Below are positions 7,438 to 15,870 of a stretch of 64,000 nucleotides of DNA, one piece after another (position 1 is the stretch's first letter; every line of letters begins with the position of its first letter). The DNA lies in contig NZ_JADWOV010000283.1 of the NCBI RefSeq assembly GCF_015767435.1, positions 1 through 64,000 of the forward strand. The letters are read 5' to 3'. The translations under genes and the position numbers were made by a program. The DNA is from Polaribacter sp. BAL334 (GTDB lineage Bacteria; Bacteroidota; Bacteroidia; Flavobacteriales; Flavobacteriaceae). Under the pieces are notes generated by a model that was not told the DNA's origin, did not search any database, and was given only the letters and a program-made list of their open reading frames with translations.

Positions 7438-8673
7438 TTAGAATGTTTTTCCCAAAGTAAACTGAATAGGAATGGCAACTCCATCATTTCTGGTGAAAAT
7501 ATTTCCATTTGAATAATGCATGATTCGAAGTTCAGCATTGAATTTTCGGTCTTTTCCAAAAAAAACACCAAAACCCATGGTGTCTTGATAGGTGATTTTG
7601 GGACCTGTTTTTGTATTATCAATATCACTTTTCGTAATAAAAGTAGGTCCAATTATTGAATAATTTGTATAAAAATCAAAGCCTTCTCTCCGTAACAAAT
7701 AGAATCGCAAAACTGGAAAAATTGAAATTGCGAACACATTTTCATTATTTATTGGTGACTGAAAATAGGTAACACTTGCTCCCCAATCTAATGAAAAAAT
7801 TCTTTCTGATCTGTAAATAAGTCTCTGATAAGTCAATGAAAAAGCGTGATTTGCTTTGACTTCACCAACCCAAAAAATAGGAATTCCAAAACTTTCAAAA
7901 TTGCCAACTTTTAAACTCATTCCGAAAAAACGATTGACACCAAAACCTAAAGCACTAGTTCCATAGCTGATTTGAAAAATATTCTTTGGAAAAAAGTAGC
8001 CGTTATTAGCATATTCATCCGCAATTTTGTCGTCTACTTGTTGCAAATGATATTCAAATCCCACACTTGCTTGCGAAATGGAAGGTTGATTGTTTTTGGT
8101 TGATTTTGGTAAGAAAGTACCATTTAAAGATAATCTCCATTTATCTGATAACCAATGCTGTATGCCAAATCCGTATAATAAACTGGCAAAATGCGCGTCT
8201 TCATAAATCACTTTGTCATCAATAGAAAATCCAAATCTGGTCACATTTGCAATTCCTGATTCTACATAAAGTGACGTTTTTTCTGACAATTGAAAATCTT
8301 TTTTAAGTGACAAAGACCAAGCATTGATCCAAACACTTCTGTCATAACCAATGTTATTCACGTTGTCATATTTAAACCACGCTGCAGGTCTCATGGTTCC
8401 AAATTGCACCGAAAAATCATCCGTAATTTTGTGGCCTAATAACAATCTGCCAGAAAACCAATTTCGACTGAAGGTATTTGTGGCATATCCATCAATCAAA
8501 TTTTCGTTTGAAAAAGGATAAAAAATTCCGCCTAAATTGATGCTATAATAGGATTTTGATAAAAAATTGGTGAATTTGGTTTTGTCAGCATTTTCAGTTT
8601 GAGAAAAACTGTTGCCTAAAAAAAAGCAACAAATTAAAATGAGTATCTTTCTTTTCGTTGAATCAAAACTCAT
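7438..8673 (-). CDS. Outer-membrane beta-barrel protein with lipid A deacylase (PagL)-like C-terminal half
   Basis: A 411-residue protein with a signal peptide (about 1-24, ending near FSQ). The rest is rich in alternating aromatic/polar strands of an outer-membrane barrel. The C-terminal part ends with ELRIMHYSNGNIF and a terminal phenylalanine. HxSN with following Glu/Asp-containing strands is the active-site pattern of PagL-type acyloxyacyl hydrolases (His and Ser). The N-terminal half (about 40-200) looks like a separate barrel segment, so the protein is roughly twice PagL length. Its start overlaps the end of the Rrf2 gene by 11 nt, so the two are co-expressed. Lipid A 3-O-deacylation is inferred from the motif. 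A porin-like role remains possible. Confidence 0.7.
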   Translation of the reverse strand: MSFDSTKRKILILICCFFLGNSFSQTENADKTKFTNFLSKSYYSINLGGIFYPFSNENLIDGYATNTFSRNWFSGRLLLGHKITDDFSVQFGTMRPAAWFKYDNVNNIGYDRSVWINAWSLSLKKDFQLSEKTSLYVESGIANVTRFGFSIDDKVIYEDAHFASLLYGFGIQHWLSDKWRLSLNGTFLPKSTKNNQPSISQASVGFEYHLQQVDDKIADEYANNGYFFPKNIFQISYGTSALGFGVNRFFGMSLKVGNFESFGIPIFWVGEVKANHAFSLTYQRLIYRSERIFSLDWGASVTYFQSPINNENVFAISIFPVLRFYLLRREGFDFYTNYSIIGPTFITKSDIDNTKTGPKITYQDTMGFGVFFGKDRKFNAELRIMHYSNGNIFTRNDGVAIPIQFTLGKTF

Positions 8674-9082
8674 TCTTCGTCAATTTTTCTAAGGAAGTAT
8701 TTTTGAAAATCTCTAAAGTGCTATCTCTCACTTGAATCATTAAATTGTGGACTGCACAAGCATTTTCATCTGGACAATCATCACACTTTTCATAAAAATT
8801 CAAACTTACGCAAGGCACCATTGCAATGGGACCTTCCAAAACACGCATTACATCAGTCATTAAGATTTCTGATGGATGTTTTAGCAAATAATAACCTCCA
8901 CCTTTTCCTTTTTTTGATCCTAAAAAACCTGTTTTTCTGAGAGTTAACAAAATACTTTCTAAAAACTTTAACGAAATATTTTCGCACTTTGAAATTGTGG
9001 CGATTTGAACAGGACTTTTGTCATGTTGTTTCGCCAAATAAGTCATCGCTTTGATTCCGTATTTTGTTTTTTTAGAAAGCAT
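8663..9082 (-). CDS. Rrf2-family transcriptional regulator
   Basis: A 139-residue Rrf2 protein: a winged helix-turn-helix (TKYGIKAMTYLAKQ, then LKFLESILLTLRKTGFLGSKKGKGGGY) and a C-terminal cysteine set at 91, 100, 103 and 109. IscR-type Fe-S regulators have three cysteines spaced about CX5CX5C. The spacing here is different, so cluster binding is possible but not shown. The family includes CymR/IscR regulators of cysteine and Fe-S metabolism. It lies between the sulfate operon and the methionine genes, so control of the cys promoter is a reasonable inference. A -7 box lies 4 nt before its ATG. Confidence 0.88.
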   Translation of the reverse strand: MLSKKTKYGIKAMTYLAKQHDKSPVQIATISKCENISLKFLESILLTLRKTGFLGSKKGKGGGYYLLKHPSEILMTDVMRVLEGPIAMVPCVSLNFYEKCDDCPDENACAVHNLMIQVRDSTLEIFKNTSLEKLTKNEF

Positions 9083-9086
9083 GAAA

Positions 9087-9094
9087 CAAAGATA
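9087..9094 (-). promoter_or_regulatory. -7 box of the Rrf2 gene, immediately before the start codon
   Basis: The minus strand reads TATCTTTG, then 4 nt, then ATG (9082). With the start site expected a few nt after the box, the transcript would have essentially no 5' leader. The same arrangement is seen at guaA, blh and pyrE. Confidence 0.5.
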
Positions 9095-9174
9095 TTAGTT
9101 TTTAGCTTTTAGTTGTTAGTTTTTGGTTTGAATATTGAACTTTGAACTTTGAACTGTGTTTAAAATGCTAATAA

Positions 9175-10347
9175 CTAAGCATTAAAAGCCAATGCTTGTT
9201 CAATATCTGCAATAATATCAGCCACATTTTCCAAACCAACAGAAACACGCACTAAACCATCTGTAATTCCAACTTCTAATCGGTCTTTTTCTGATAATTT
9301 GCTGTGCGTAGTGGAAGATGGATGTGTCACAATGGTTCTTGTATCGCCCAAATTTGCTGACAATGAACACATTTTGATGTTGTTCAAAAACGTTCTTCCT
9401 GCATCAATACCACCTTTGATTTCAAATGCGACAATATTCCCTCCTAATTTCATTTGTTTTTTGGCAATTTCATACTGAGGATGTGATTTTAGAAAGGGAT
9501 ATTTCACCATTTTTACTGATGAATGTTGCTCTAAAAACTCGGCAACTTTTTGCGCATTTTCGGCATGTTTTTCAACTCTGATTGCCAAAGTTTCCAAACT
9601 TTTTGATAAAATCCACGCATTGAAAGGCGACATTGCAGGTCCTGTATTTCTGGCAAACAAATAAATTTCGTGCATCAATTCTTTGTTTCCAACTGTAATT
9701 CCACCCAAAACTCTTCCTTGACCATCTATCAATTTTGTTGCGGAATGAATCACTAAATCTGCGCCAAATTTGATAGGTTGTTGTACATAAGGTGTTGCAA
9801 AACAATTATCTACAATATAAATCAGGTGATGTTTTTTGGCGATTTTTCCTAACAATTCCAAATCCAAAATATCTACTGCTGGATTTGTAGGCGTTTCAAT
9901 GTATAAAATTTTCGTATTTTCTTGAATCAAACTTTCTACCAAATCTACTTCATCAACCTTAAAATAAGTGGTTTCAATATTCCATTTTGGGAGAAATTTT
10001 GTAAACATAGCGTGTGTAGAACCAAAAACGGAACTGCAAGAAACAATGTGATCACCTGCTTTTAGTAATGCTGCAAACGACGTAAAAATCGCAGCCATTC
10101 CAGTGGCAAAAGCATAACCAGCTTCTGCACCTTCCATTTCAACAATTTTATTGACAAATTCAGTGGTGTTTGGATTTGTAAATCGGCTGTATAAATTGCG
10201 CTCTTTTTCTTCTGCAAAAGAGGCACGCATGTCTTCAGCATCGTCAAAAACGAAACTAGAAGTAAGATATAATGGAGTTGAATGCTCTGAAAACTGACTT
10301 CTTTCATTCTGATTTCTGATGGCATTGGTTTCGAAATGTTCGCTCAT
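9175..10347 (-). CDS. O-acylhomoserine sulfhydrylase (MetZ/MetY-like, PLP-dependent)
   Basis: A 390-residue Cys/Met-metabolism PLP enzyme. The PLP-lysine motif is HSATKLIDGQGRVLGG (about residue 200), preceded by YIVDNCFATPYVQQP, and the C-terminus has SLGDTRT-like SANLGDTRTIVTHPSSTTHS. IDGQGRVLGG is typical of MetZ (O-succinylhomoserine sulfhydrylase). The MetX-like acetyltransferase encoded next to it suggests that O-acetylhomoserine is the physiological substrate. It makes homocysteine from sulfide delivered by the cys operon. It lies 79 nt after the fused metX-thrA gene and probably shares its SAM-I controlled transcript. Confidence 0.9.
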   Translation of the reverse strand: MSEHFETNAIRNQNERSQFSEHSTPLYLTSSFVFDDAEDMRASFAEEKERNLYSRFTNPNTTEFVNKIVEMEGAEAGYAFATGMAAIFTSFAALLKAGDHIVSCSSVFGSTHAMFTKFLPKWNIETTYFKVDEVDLVESLIQENTKILYIETPTNPAVDILDLELLGKIAKKHHLIYIVDNCFATPYVQQPIKFGADLVIHSATKLIDGQGRVLGGITVGNKELMHEIYLFARNTGPAMSPFNAWILSKSLETLAIRVEKHAENAQKVAEFLEQHSSVKMVKYPFLKSHPQYEIAKKQMKLGGNIVAFEIKGGIDAGRTFLNNIKMCSLSANLGDTRTIVTHPSSTTHSKLSEKDRLEVGITDGLVRVSVGLENVADIIADIEQALAFNA

Positions 10348-10426
10348 ATTTTTGGGTAATGTTCTTTTTGTTTCTATTGTTTCTGTGGTTTCTATTGTTA
10401 CATTAACTCATTGTTTCATTAATTCA

Positions 10427-13400
10427 TTAACTCATTGCAATCCGTAAAATATCGCCAAAAACACCTCTTGCAGTTACTTTTGCACCTGCTCCAGCACCTT
10501 GAATGACAATGGGTTGTGCACCATAAGATTCTGTATAAATTTCAAAAATTGCATCAGAACCTTTTAACGAACCTAAAGGGGAATTTTGTAAAACAGAAAC
10601 CAATTTCACTTCCAAAATTCCTTTTTCTTGAGACAAATCTCCACTCAATTCGCCAATATAACGCAACACATGATTGGGTTTTTGTGCATTTTTCAACGTT
10701 TGATATTCTTCATTCAATAAATTCATATTTTTTAGAAAATAGTTTACATCATTCCCTCTTACATTTTCTGGAATCAGGTTTTGAACATTCACTTCATGCA
10801 ATTCATTTTCTAAATCCAATTCTCTCGCTAAAATTAATAATTTTCTGGCAACATCAACACCACCCAAATCATCTCTTGGATCTGGCTCTGTAAAACCTTT
10901 GGAAATGGCGTCTTGCAAAACAGTTGAAAACGGAATTTTTTCCGCCGAAAATGTGTTGAACAAATAACTCAAAGTTCCTGAAAAAACACCTCGAATTCTA
11001 GTGATATTTTCTCCTGATTCGTGCAACAAACGAATCGTATCAATCAATGGCAACCCTGCACCCACATTGGTTTCGTATAAATATTGTTTCTTGTATTCTT
11101 TTAATTTTGAACGCAGTTTTTTGTAAAAATCAAAAGACAAGGTATTCGCAATTTTATTACAAGAAACCAAGTCAAAACCTTCTTCAATCAAAGGAATATA
11201 TTGATTTACGAAATCAACACTTGCAGTATTATCAATCGCAATTAAATTCTCTAAATGATGCGTTTTTGCAAAAGAAATTATGTGCTCAACTGTCAAATTT
11301 TCGGCGCCATTTTGCAATAATTCAGGTTCCCAATTTTGGTCAACGCCGTTTTTGTGTAGCAATACTTTTTTGGAGTTTGCGACTGCAAAAACATTCAACT
11401 GAATTTTTCTTCTTTCTAAAATTTGTGGAATATTTTCTAATATTTGATTGATTAATGTAGCACCAACCAAACCTTTTCCGAAAATGGCAATATTTACTTT
11501 TTTAGAAACTCCAAATACTTGACCGTGAATCACATTGACAGCTTTGTGCAACTGTTCTTTTTTCACAATAATATTCACATTTTTTCCAGTAATCGAATTA
11601 TTGAATAGCAAAGGAATGATTTGGTTTTTGATCAAAGCATTGTAAGGATGGTGAAATTCGCTCAAATCTTGACCAATAATTGAAATGACTGCCACATTTT
11701 TGATGACAGAAATTTGATTGACATCTTGCGAATATAAATCACTTTCAAACTCATTTTCCAAGGCTTTTACGGCTTCTTCAGCTTTGTTTTCTTCAATCAC
11801 AAAACCAATTCCTCTTTCTGATGAACCTTGAGAAATGATGCTCACACTGATGTTTTTTGCACTCAATGTTTTAAAAATACGTGCATCAACGCCCACTTTT
11901 CCCAACAAACCTCGTCCTTCAAAATTTAGCAAACAAACATTGCTAATGGTTGAAATGGATTTGATGCCTTTTGAAGAAGTTTCAGACGTGATTAAAGTGC
12001 CTTTATCCTCTTTGTTAAACGTATTCAAAATCCGAAGATTGATGTTTTTTTCTAATAACGGAATGATGGTTTTTGCGTGTAAAATGGTTGCACCAAAATT
12101 TGCCAATTCATTCGCTTCTGAAAAAGAGAGCTGCTCAATTTTCTTTGCATCTACCACCAATTCAGGATTTGCTGTGAAAATTCCATTCACATGCGTGTAG
12201 TTTTGCAACTCGTCAGCATCTAAAAAATTTGCCAACAATGCTGCTGTATAATTGCTGCCATTTCTGCCTAAAGTAGTCGTTTCATTTTTTTGATTGCTGG
12301 CAATAAAACCAGTAACCAAATTGAGTGTTTTGCTATTTTCTTTATAAAATTGCACTGTATTTTCTTTGGAAATTGTTTTGATAGGTTGCGCATTTCCAAA
12401 GTTTTCATCGGTAATAATTAGGTTTCTTGCATCTGCAATTTTTACTGGAATTCCCTCATTTTCAAGCAAACTTGCTACTAATTTTACGGATAATAATTCG
12501 CCTTGCGCTAAGACTTCATCTTTGATTTTTTCACTGAAATCGCCCAATAAAGAAACACCTTCAAAAATAGTTTTGAGTTTGCTAAACTCTGCTGAAAAAT
12601 CAACATGTGTATTTGGTTCCAATTGATAGTTTTTCAACTTTTCAAAATCAGACAAGTACTCTTTTTTTGAGGCAGCTTTCTCTAAAATTTCTTCCAATTC
12701 ATTGGTGGTATTTCCTCTTGCAGAAACCACTATCGTACATTTTTCTTGATTTTTTACTTTGTCAAGAATGATATCCATGGCATGTTGCAATCCAGTTCCG
12801 TTTGCCAACGATTTTCCTCCAAATTTTACAACTTTCATTTTTTTAGCCCTGTAATTTGTATTAAAAATAGGTTCAATAATCTGTTGCAATTGGTCATATT
12901 CCATCAAAAAAGCATCATGACCATGCACAGAATGAATTTCATTATAGGTCACGTTTTCTTTGGTCAATGCCAATTTTCTTTGCGTTTCTCTGTTTTCATC
13001 TGCCGTAAAAAACAAATCAGAATCCACTCCAATAATGTGAATATTCGCTTCGATTTTGTCTAAAAATTCAATTGGAATTTTTCCATTATTGGTCACGTCA
13101 ATTGATTTTAACAACTGATTCATCAATTTATACGAAGACAATTGATAACGTTCTTGCAATTTTTTGCCATGATGCAACAACCAACTTTCAACATTGAAAA
13201 TTGACAATTCCTCATTTTTGGAACGCTGAAATCGTTTTTTAAAAGATTCAGGAGTTCTGTAACAAAGCATGGCATGCATTCTTGCATCGTGCACAGGATT
13301 GTTAGAATTGACCAAAAACTGCTCTTGAATTTGACAATTGGCAATCAACCAATCTGTTGATTTCCAGTCAGTGGCAACAGGAATAAAATGTTGCGTTAAT

Positions 13401-13822
13401 TGAGGATTCAAAACCATCATTTCCCAAGCAATTCCTCCACCCAAAGAACCTCCAATCAATGCAAAAAGCTGTTTGATTTTTAGTTCTTTCAAGCCGATTA
13501 AAAAAATTCGTGCAATGTCTCTCGCAATAAAACTTTTATAATCGTCAATCACAAATCCGTCAAAACCATTGCCAGGAATGTTGAAAGCCAAGACTGTATA
13601 TTTTTGGGTGTCAATGGTTTTTTCATCGCCAATAATTTCAGACCACCAACCATTTTCACCTGCAACATTGCTATTTCCTGTCAATGCATGATTGACCAAA
13701 ACCACAGGAGCATTTCCCAAAGGCTGACCAAATAGTTGATAGCTCAATTGAATATTTTGAAATTGTGCACCACTTTCTGTTTTGAAACTAGGAATCGTGC
13801 TAAAAGGCAATTTGTTTTTCAA
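10427..13822 (-). CDS. Fused homoserine O-acetyltransferase (MetX-like) / aspartokinase / homoserine dehydrogenase
   Basis: A 1131-residue fusion. Residues 1 to about 322 are an alpha/beta hydrolase of the MetX type, with nucleophile Ser126 in GGSLGGG, Asp267 or 269 in VDSDLF, and His302 in HSVHGHDAF. From residue 329 comes MKVVKFGGKSLANG, the start of an aspartokinase with ACT repeats (IISQGSSERGIGFVI), and from about 775 a homoserine dehydrogenase (KVNIAIFGKGLVGATL). ThrA alone is about 810 residues, which matches 329-1131. The protein would carry out the first, third and acylating steps of the homoserine/methionine route. The junction RAKKMKVV keeps frame, and its ATG (12838) could also restart translation to give a separate ThrA. 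It is preceded by a SAM-I riboswitch. Confidence 0.88.
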   Translation of the reverse strand: MKNKLPFSTIPSFKTESGAQFQNIQLSYQLFGQPLGNAPVVLVNHALTGNSNVAGENGWWSEIIGDEKTIDTQKYTVLAFNIPGNGFDGFVIDDYKSFIARDIARIFLIGLKELKIKQLFALIGGSLGGGIAWEMMVLNPQLTQHFIPVATDWKSTDWLIANCQIQEQFLVNSNNPVHDARMHAMLCYRTPESFKKRFQRSKNEELSIFNVESWLLHHGKKLQERYQLSSYKLMNQLLKSIDVTNNGKIPIEFLDKIEANIHIIGVDSDLFFTADENRETQRKLALTKENVTYNEIHSVHGHDAFLMEYDQLQQIIEPIFNTNYRAKKMKVVKFGGKSLANGTGLQHAMDIILDKVKNQEKCTIVVSARGNTTNELEEILEKAASKKEYLSDFEKLKNYQLEPNTHVDFSAEFSKLKTIFEGVSLLGDFSEKIKDEVLAQGELLSVKLVASLLENEGIPVKIADARNLIITDENFGNAQPIKTISKENTVQFYKENSKTLNLVTGFIASNQKNETTTLGRNGSNYTAALLANFLDADELQNYTHVNGIFTANPELVVDAKKIEQLSFSEANELANFGATILHAKTIIPLLEKNINLRILNTFNKEDKGTLITSETSSKGIKSISTISNVCLLNFEGRGLLGKVGVDARIFKTLSAKNISVSIISQGSSERGIGFVIEENKAEEAVKALENEFESDLYSQDVNQISVIKNVAVISIIGQDLSEFHHPYNALIKNQIIPLLFNNSITGKNVNIIVKKEQLHKAVNVIHGQVFGVSKKVNIAIFGKGLVGATLINQILENIPQILERRKIQLNVFAVANSKKVLLHKNGVDQNWEPELLQNGAENLTVEHIISFAKTHHLENLIAIDNTASVDFVNQYIPLIEEGFDLVSCNKIANTLSFDFYKKLRSKLKEYKKQYLYETNVGAGLPLIDTIRLLHESGENITRIRGVFSGTLSYLFNTFSAEKIPFSTVLQDAISKGFTEPDPRDDLGGVDVARKLLILARELDLENELHEVNVQNLIPENVRGNDVNYFLKNMNLLNEEYQTLKNAQKPNHVLRYIGELSGDLSQEKGILEVKLVSVLQNSPLGSLKGSDAIFEIYTESYGAQPIVIQGAGAGAKVTARGVFGDILRIAMS

Positions 13823-13909
13823 CGATTAAAATTTAAAAATTAAAACAAAAATCAAATTCACCAAAAATTCATTTGATGTACTTACTAGAAAAATGTTATT
13901 AAGAATTGT

Positions 13910-13936
13910 AGAAATCCCTTAGACTAAGAAATTTCT
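13910..13936 (-). promoter_or_regulatory. Hairpin of SAM-I expression platform
   Basis: The minus strand folds as AGAAAT...ATTTCT outside and CTTAG-T-CTAAG inside, a stem-loop just 5 nt after the riboswitch P1. It is followed by an AT-rich stretch with TTTTT about 20 nt later. It could be the terminator or anti-sequestor. The mechanism cannot be fixed by eye. Confidence 0.45.
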
Positions 13937-13941
13937 TTGTT

Positions 13942-14045
13942 GTTATCTATCCATTTTTTAGTTGGGTAGAATTTAGCACCTTTTCCGAAAAACGGGAGGT
14001 TGCTAAGGCTTCAAAGGGTCTAGTCCCTCCACCTTTCTTGATAAC
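13942..14045 (-). ncRNA. SAM-I (S-box) riboswitch
   Basis: The minus strand carries the S-box core in order: GTTATCAAGAAAGGTGGAGG, GACTAGACCC, TGAAGCC, TTAGCAACC, then GGTGCTAAATTC and the closing GATAAC. P1 pairs TGTTATC (14046-14040) with GATAACA (13947-13941), seven base pairs. It lies about 120 nt upstream of the metX-thrA fusion start. SAM binding to this class normally lowers expression of methionine biosynthesis genes. Confidence 0.95.
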
Positions 14046-14216
14046 ATTTCAATAAGTTATTGAACTTTGTGAGTACAAATATTGCAACAGAAAAATGGAA
14101 TATCCAAATTATTTTTTAGTTATTTACGAAAAGCATTTATGAACACTAAAAGGCTGAACATTTTTCTTGAATTGATAATTTTTTCATAAAAAGGTTTTCA
14201 ATTTAGAATTAAACCT

Positions 14217-14224
14217 TAAATTTG
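14217..14224 (+). promoter_or_regulatory. metK promoter -7 box
   Basis: TAAATTTG fits TAnnTTTG. A T-rich GGTTTTC lies at the -33 distance without a perfect TTG. Transcription would start near 14229, giving a leader of about 150 nt that contains the whole structured element. Confidence 0.5.
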
Positions 14225-14246
14225 CCATCGAAACAAAGAGGAAAAA

Positions 14247-14343
14247 TTTGAACTGATTGCAACCTCTTAAGCTGAAATGAATTCAGTTTAAACAAAAATG
14301 CTAAAGCAGTAAGTTTCTACTACTTTTAGCTACCAAGCAATCA
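14247..14343 (+). ncRNA. Structured metK leader, SAM-II-like pseudoknot (candidate riboswitch)
   Basis: P1 pairs TTTGAACTG (14247-14255) with CAGTTTAAA (14284-14292), nine pairs including one G-U. A pseudoknot pairs loop CTTAAGC (14266-14272) with GCTAAAG (14300-14306), six of seven positions. The order TGATT, AACC, GC in the loop and GCTAAA after P1 matches what I recall of the SAM-II (metA/SAM_alpha) consensus. The loop is longer than usual, and the conserved terminal GG is not seen. GCTAAAG can instead pair with CTTTTAGC in a hairpin (14300-14330), and TGATTGC (14254-14260) with GCAATCA (14337-14343), so mutually exclusive folds exist upstream of metK. Confidence 0.5.
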
Positions 14344-14381
14344 AATTTTATTTTTCTACAAAACTTTAAAACAATCGTTTT

Positions 14382-15638
14382 ATGTCATATTTATTTACCT
14401 CAGAAAGTGTTTCTGAAGGACATCCAGATAAAGTTGCAGATCAAATCAGTGATGCTTTAATTGATAATTTCTTGGCTTTTGATAAAAATAGCAAAGTTGC
14501 TTGTGAAACTTTAGTTACCACAGGGCAGGTTATTTTAGCTGGAGAAGTGAAGTCGGACACGTATTTGGATGTGCAGCAAATTGCTAGAGATGTTATCAAT
14601 AAAATTGGGTATAACAAAAGTGAATACATGTTTGATGGCAATTCTTGTGGGGTTTTATCTGCAATTCATGAGCAATCTCCAGACATCAATCAAGGAGTAG
14701 AAAGAGCCAATCCTGAAGATCAAGGTGCAGGGGACCAAGGAATGATGTTTGGGTATGCTACTGACGAAACCGAAAATTATATGCCTTTGGCATTGGAATT
14801 ATCTCACAGATTATTGAAAGAATTGGCTGAAATCCGAAGAGAGAAAAGTGAAATCACTTATTTAAGACCTGATGCAAAAAGTCAGGTTACCATTGAATAT
14901 TCTGACGACAATGTGCCACAAAGAATTGATACTATTGTGATTTCTACGCAACATGATGATTTTGACAAAGACGAAAACGTGATGTTGGCAAAAATCAAAA
15001 AGGATATTGTGGGTATTTTAATTCCGAGAGTGATCGCCAAATTGCCTGCTCATATTCAACAATTGTTCAATGATAACATCAAATATCATATCAATCCTAC
15101 AGGTGTTTTTGTGATAGGTGGGCCACATGGAGATACTGGTTTGACAGGACGTAAAATCATTGTAGATACGTATGGGGGAAAAGGCGCTCATGGAGGAGGA
15201 GCTTTTTCAGGAAAAGACCCAAGCAAAGTAGATCGTTCAGGAGCGTATGCAACCAGACATATCGCCAAAAATTTGGTGGCTGCAGGTTTGTGCAAAGAAG
15301 TATTGGTTCAAGTTTCCTATGCCATTGGTGTTGCAGAACCTACAAGCATCAATGTAAATACGTATGGAACAGCAAAAGTGGGAATGACTGATGGAGAAAT
15401 CAGTCAAAAGATTGAAGCCATTTTTGATATGCGTCCCTATTTTATTGAAAAACGTTTGAAACTAAGAGCTCCTATTTATTCAGAAACGGCAGCGTATGGT
15501 CATATGGGAAGAACTCCTGAAAAGAAAATTGTAACTTTCAAAAATCCAATGGGAGAGACTGTTTCCAAAGAAGTAGAAACATTTACTTGGGAAAAATTGG
15601 ATTATGTAGATATTGTAAAAAAGGCATTTAAGTTATAA
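14382..15638 (+). CDS. metK: S-adenosylmethionine synthetase
   Basis: 418 residues with all family motifs: [18 protein letters not shown] (residues 10-27), [16 protein letters not shown], and the P-loop-like [20 protein letters not shown]. It makes SAM from methionine and ATP in the cytoplasm as a tetramer. Divergent from the metX-thrA gene, with a long structured leader that suggests feedback by SAM. Followed by a strong terminator. Confidence 0.98.
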   Translation: MSYLFTSESVSEGHPDKVADQISDALIDNFLAFDKNSKVACETLVTTGQVILAGEVKSDTYLDVQQIARDVINKIGYNKSEYMFDGNSCGVLSAIHEQSPDINQGVERANPEDQGAGDQGMMFGYATDETENYMPLALELSHRLLKELAEIRREKSEITYLRPDAKSQVTIEYSDDNVPQRIDTIVISTQHDDFDKDENVMLAKIKKDIVGILIPRVIAKLPAHIQQLFNDNIKYHINPTGVFVIGGPHGDTGLTGRKIIVDTYGGKGAHGGGAFSGKDPSKVDRSGAYATRHIAKNLVAAGLCKEVLVQVSYAIGVAEPTSINVNTYGTAKVGMTDGEISQKIEAIFDMRPYFIEKRLKLRAPIYSETAAYGHMGRTPEKKIVTFKNPMGETVSKEVETFTWEKLDYVDIVKKAFKL

Positions 15639-15665
15639 AATCCATATATAATTTTAATTCACTTA

Positions 15666-15698
15666 AAAAGACTGCTTTAATATGCAGTCTTTTTTTTG
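15666..15698 (+). terminator. metK terminator
   Basis: Stem AAAAGACTGC (15666-15675) with GCAGTCTTTT (15684-15693), an 8-nt loop, and a run of T after it. Confidence 0.9.
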
Positions 15699-15807
15699 TT
15701 TCTTATTGATTTTGGTATTGGTGTAGGTTAAATTAGAAAATACCGTTTAACTATACTTATTTGCAATTTAAGGCAACAAATGCTCTTTTAATCTTTATCT
15801 CAAAAAA

Positions 15808-15839
15808 GAGTGTCTATGATATTTATATCTTTGACACTC
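15808..15839 (+). promoter_or_regulatory. Inverted repeat overlapping the promoter of the LruC lipoprotein gene
   Basis: GAGTGTC (15808-15814) and GACACTC (15833-15839) form a perfect 7-bp inverted repeat with an 18-nt centre. The -7 box TATCTTTG (15826-15833) shares its last base with the right arm. The arms would lie on one face of DNA around the polymerase site, which looks like an operator. No matching regulator gene is adjacent. Confidence 0.45.
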
Positions 15840-15870
15840 GATTATTAGAATATTAAATCCACCCTATAAA

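Larger units (their letters stand above)
13823..14381. other. metX-thrA / metK divergent regulatory region
   Basis: A 559-nt gap with no convincing ORF. On the minus strand it holds a SAM-I riboswitch (13942-14045) and a following hairpin (13910-13936). On the plus strand it holds a metK promoter (14217-14224) and a structured leader (14247-14343). The middle, 14046-14216, would carry both promoters and shows only AT-rich sequence. Confidence 0.8.

Noticed and set aside
10571..10593. CCTAAAGGGG as a further GC-rich repeat copy in the thrA part
   Set aside because: It encodes SPLGSLKGSDA, a native conserved homoserine dehydrogenase segment, and lacks the palindrome.
11047..11451. 134-residue open frame on the plus strand inside the homoserine dehydrogenase region
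   Set aside because: Antisense to a conserved enzyme domain; no recognisable domain or upstream signal.
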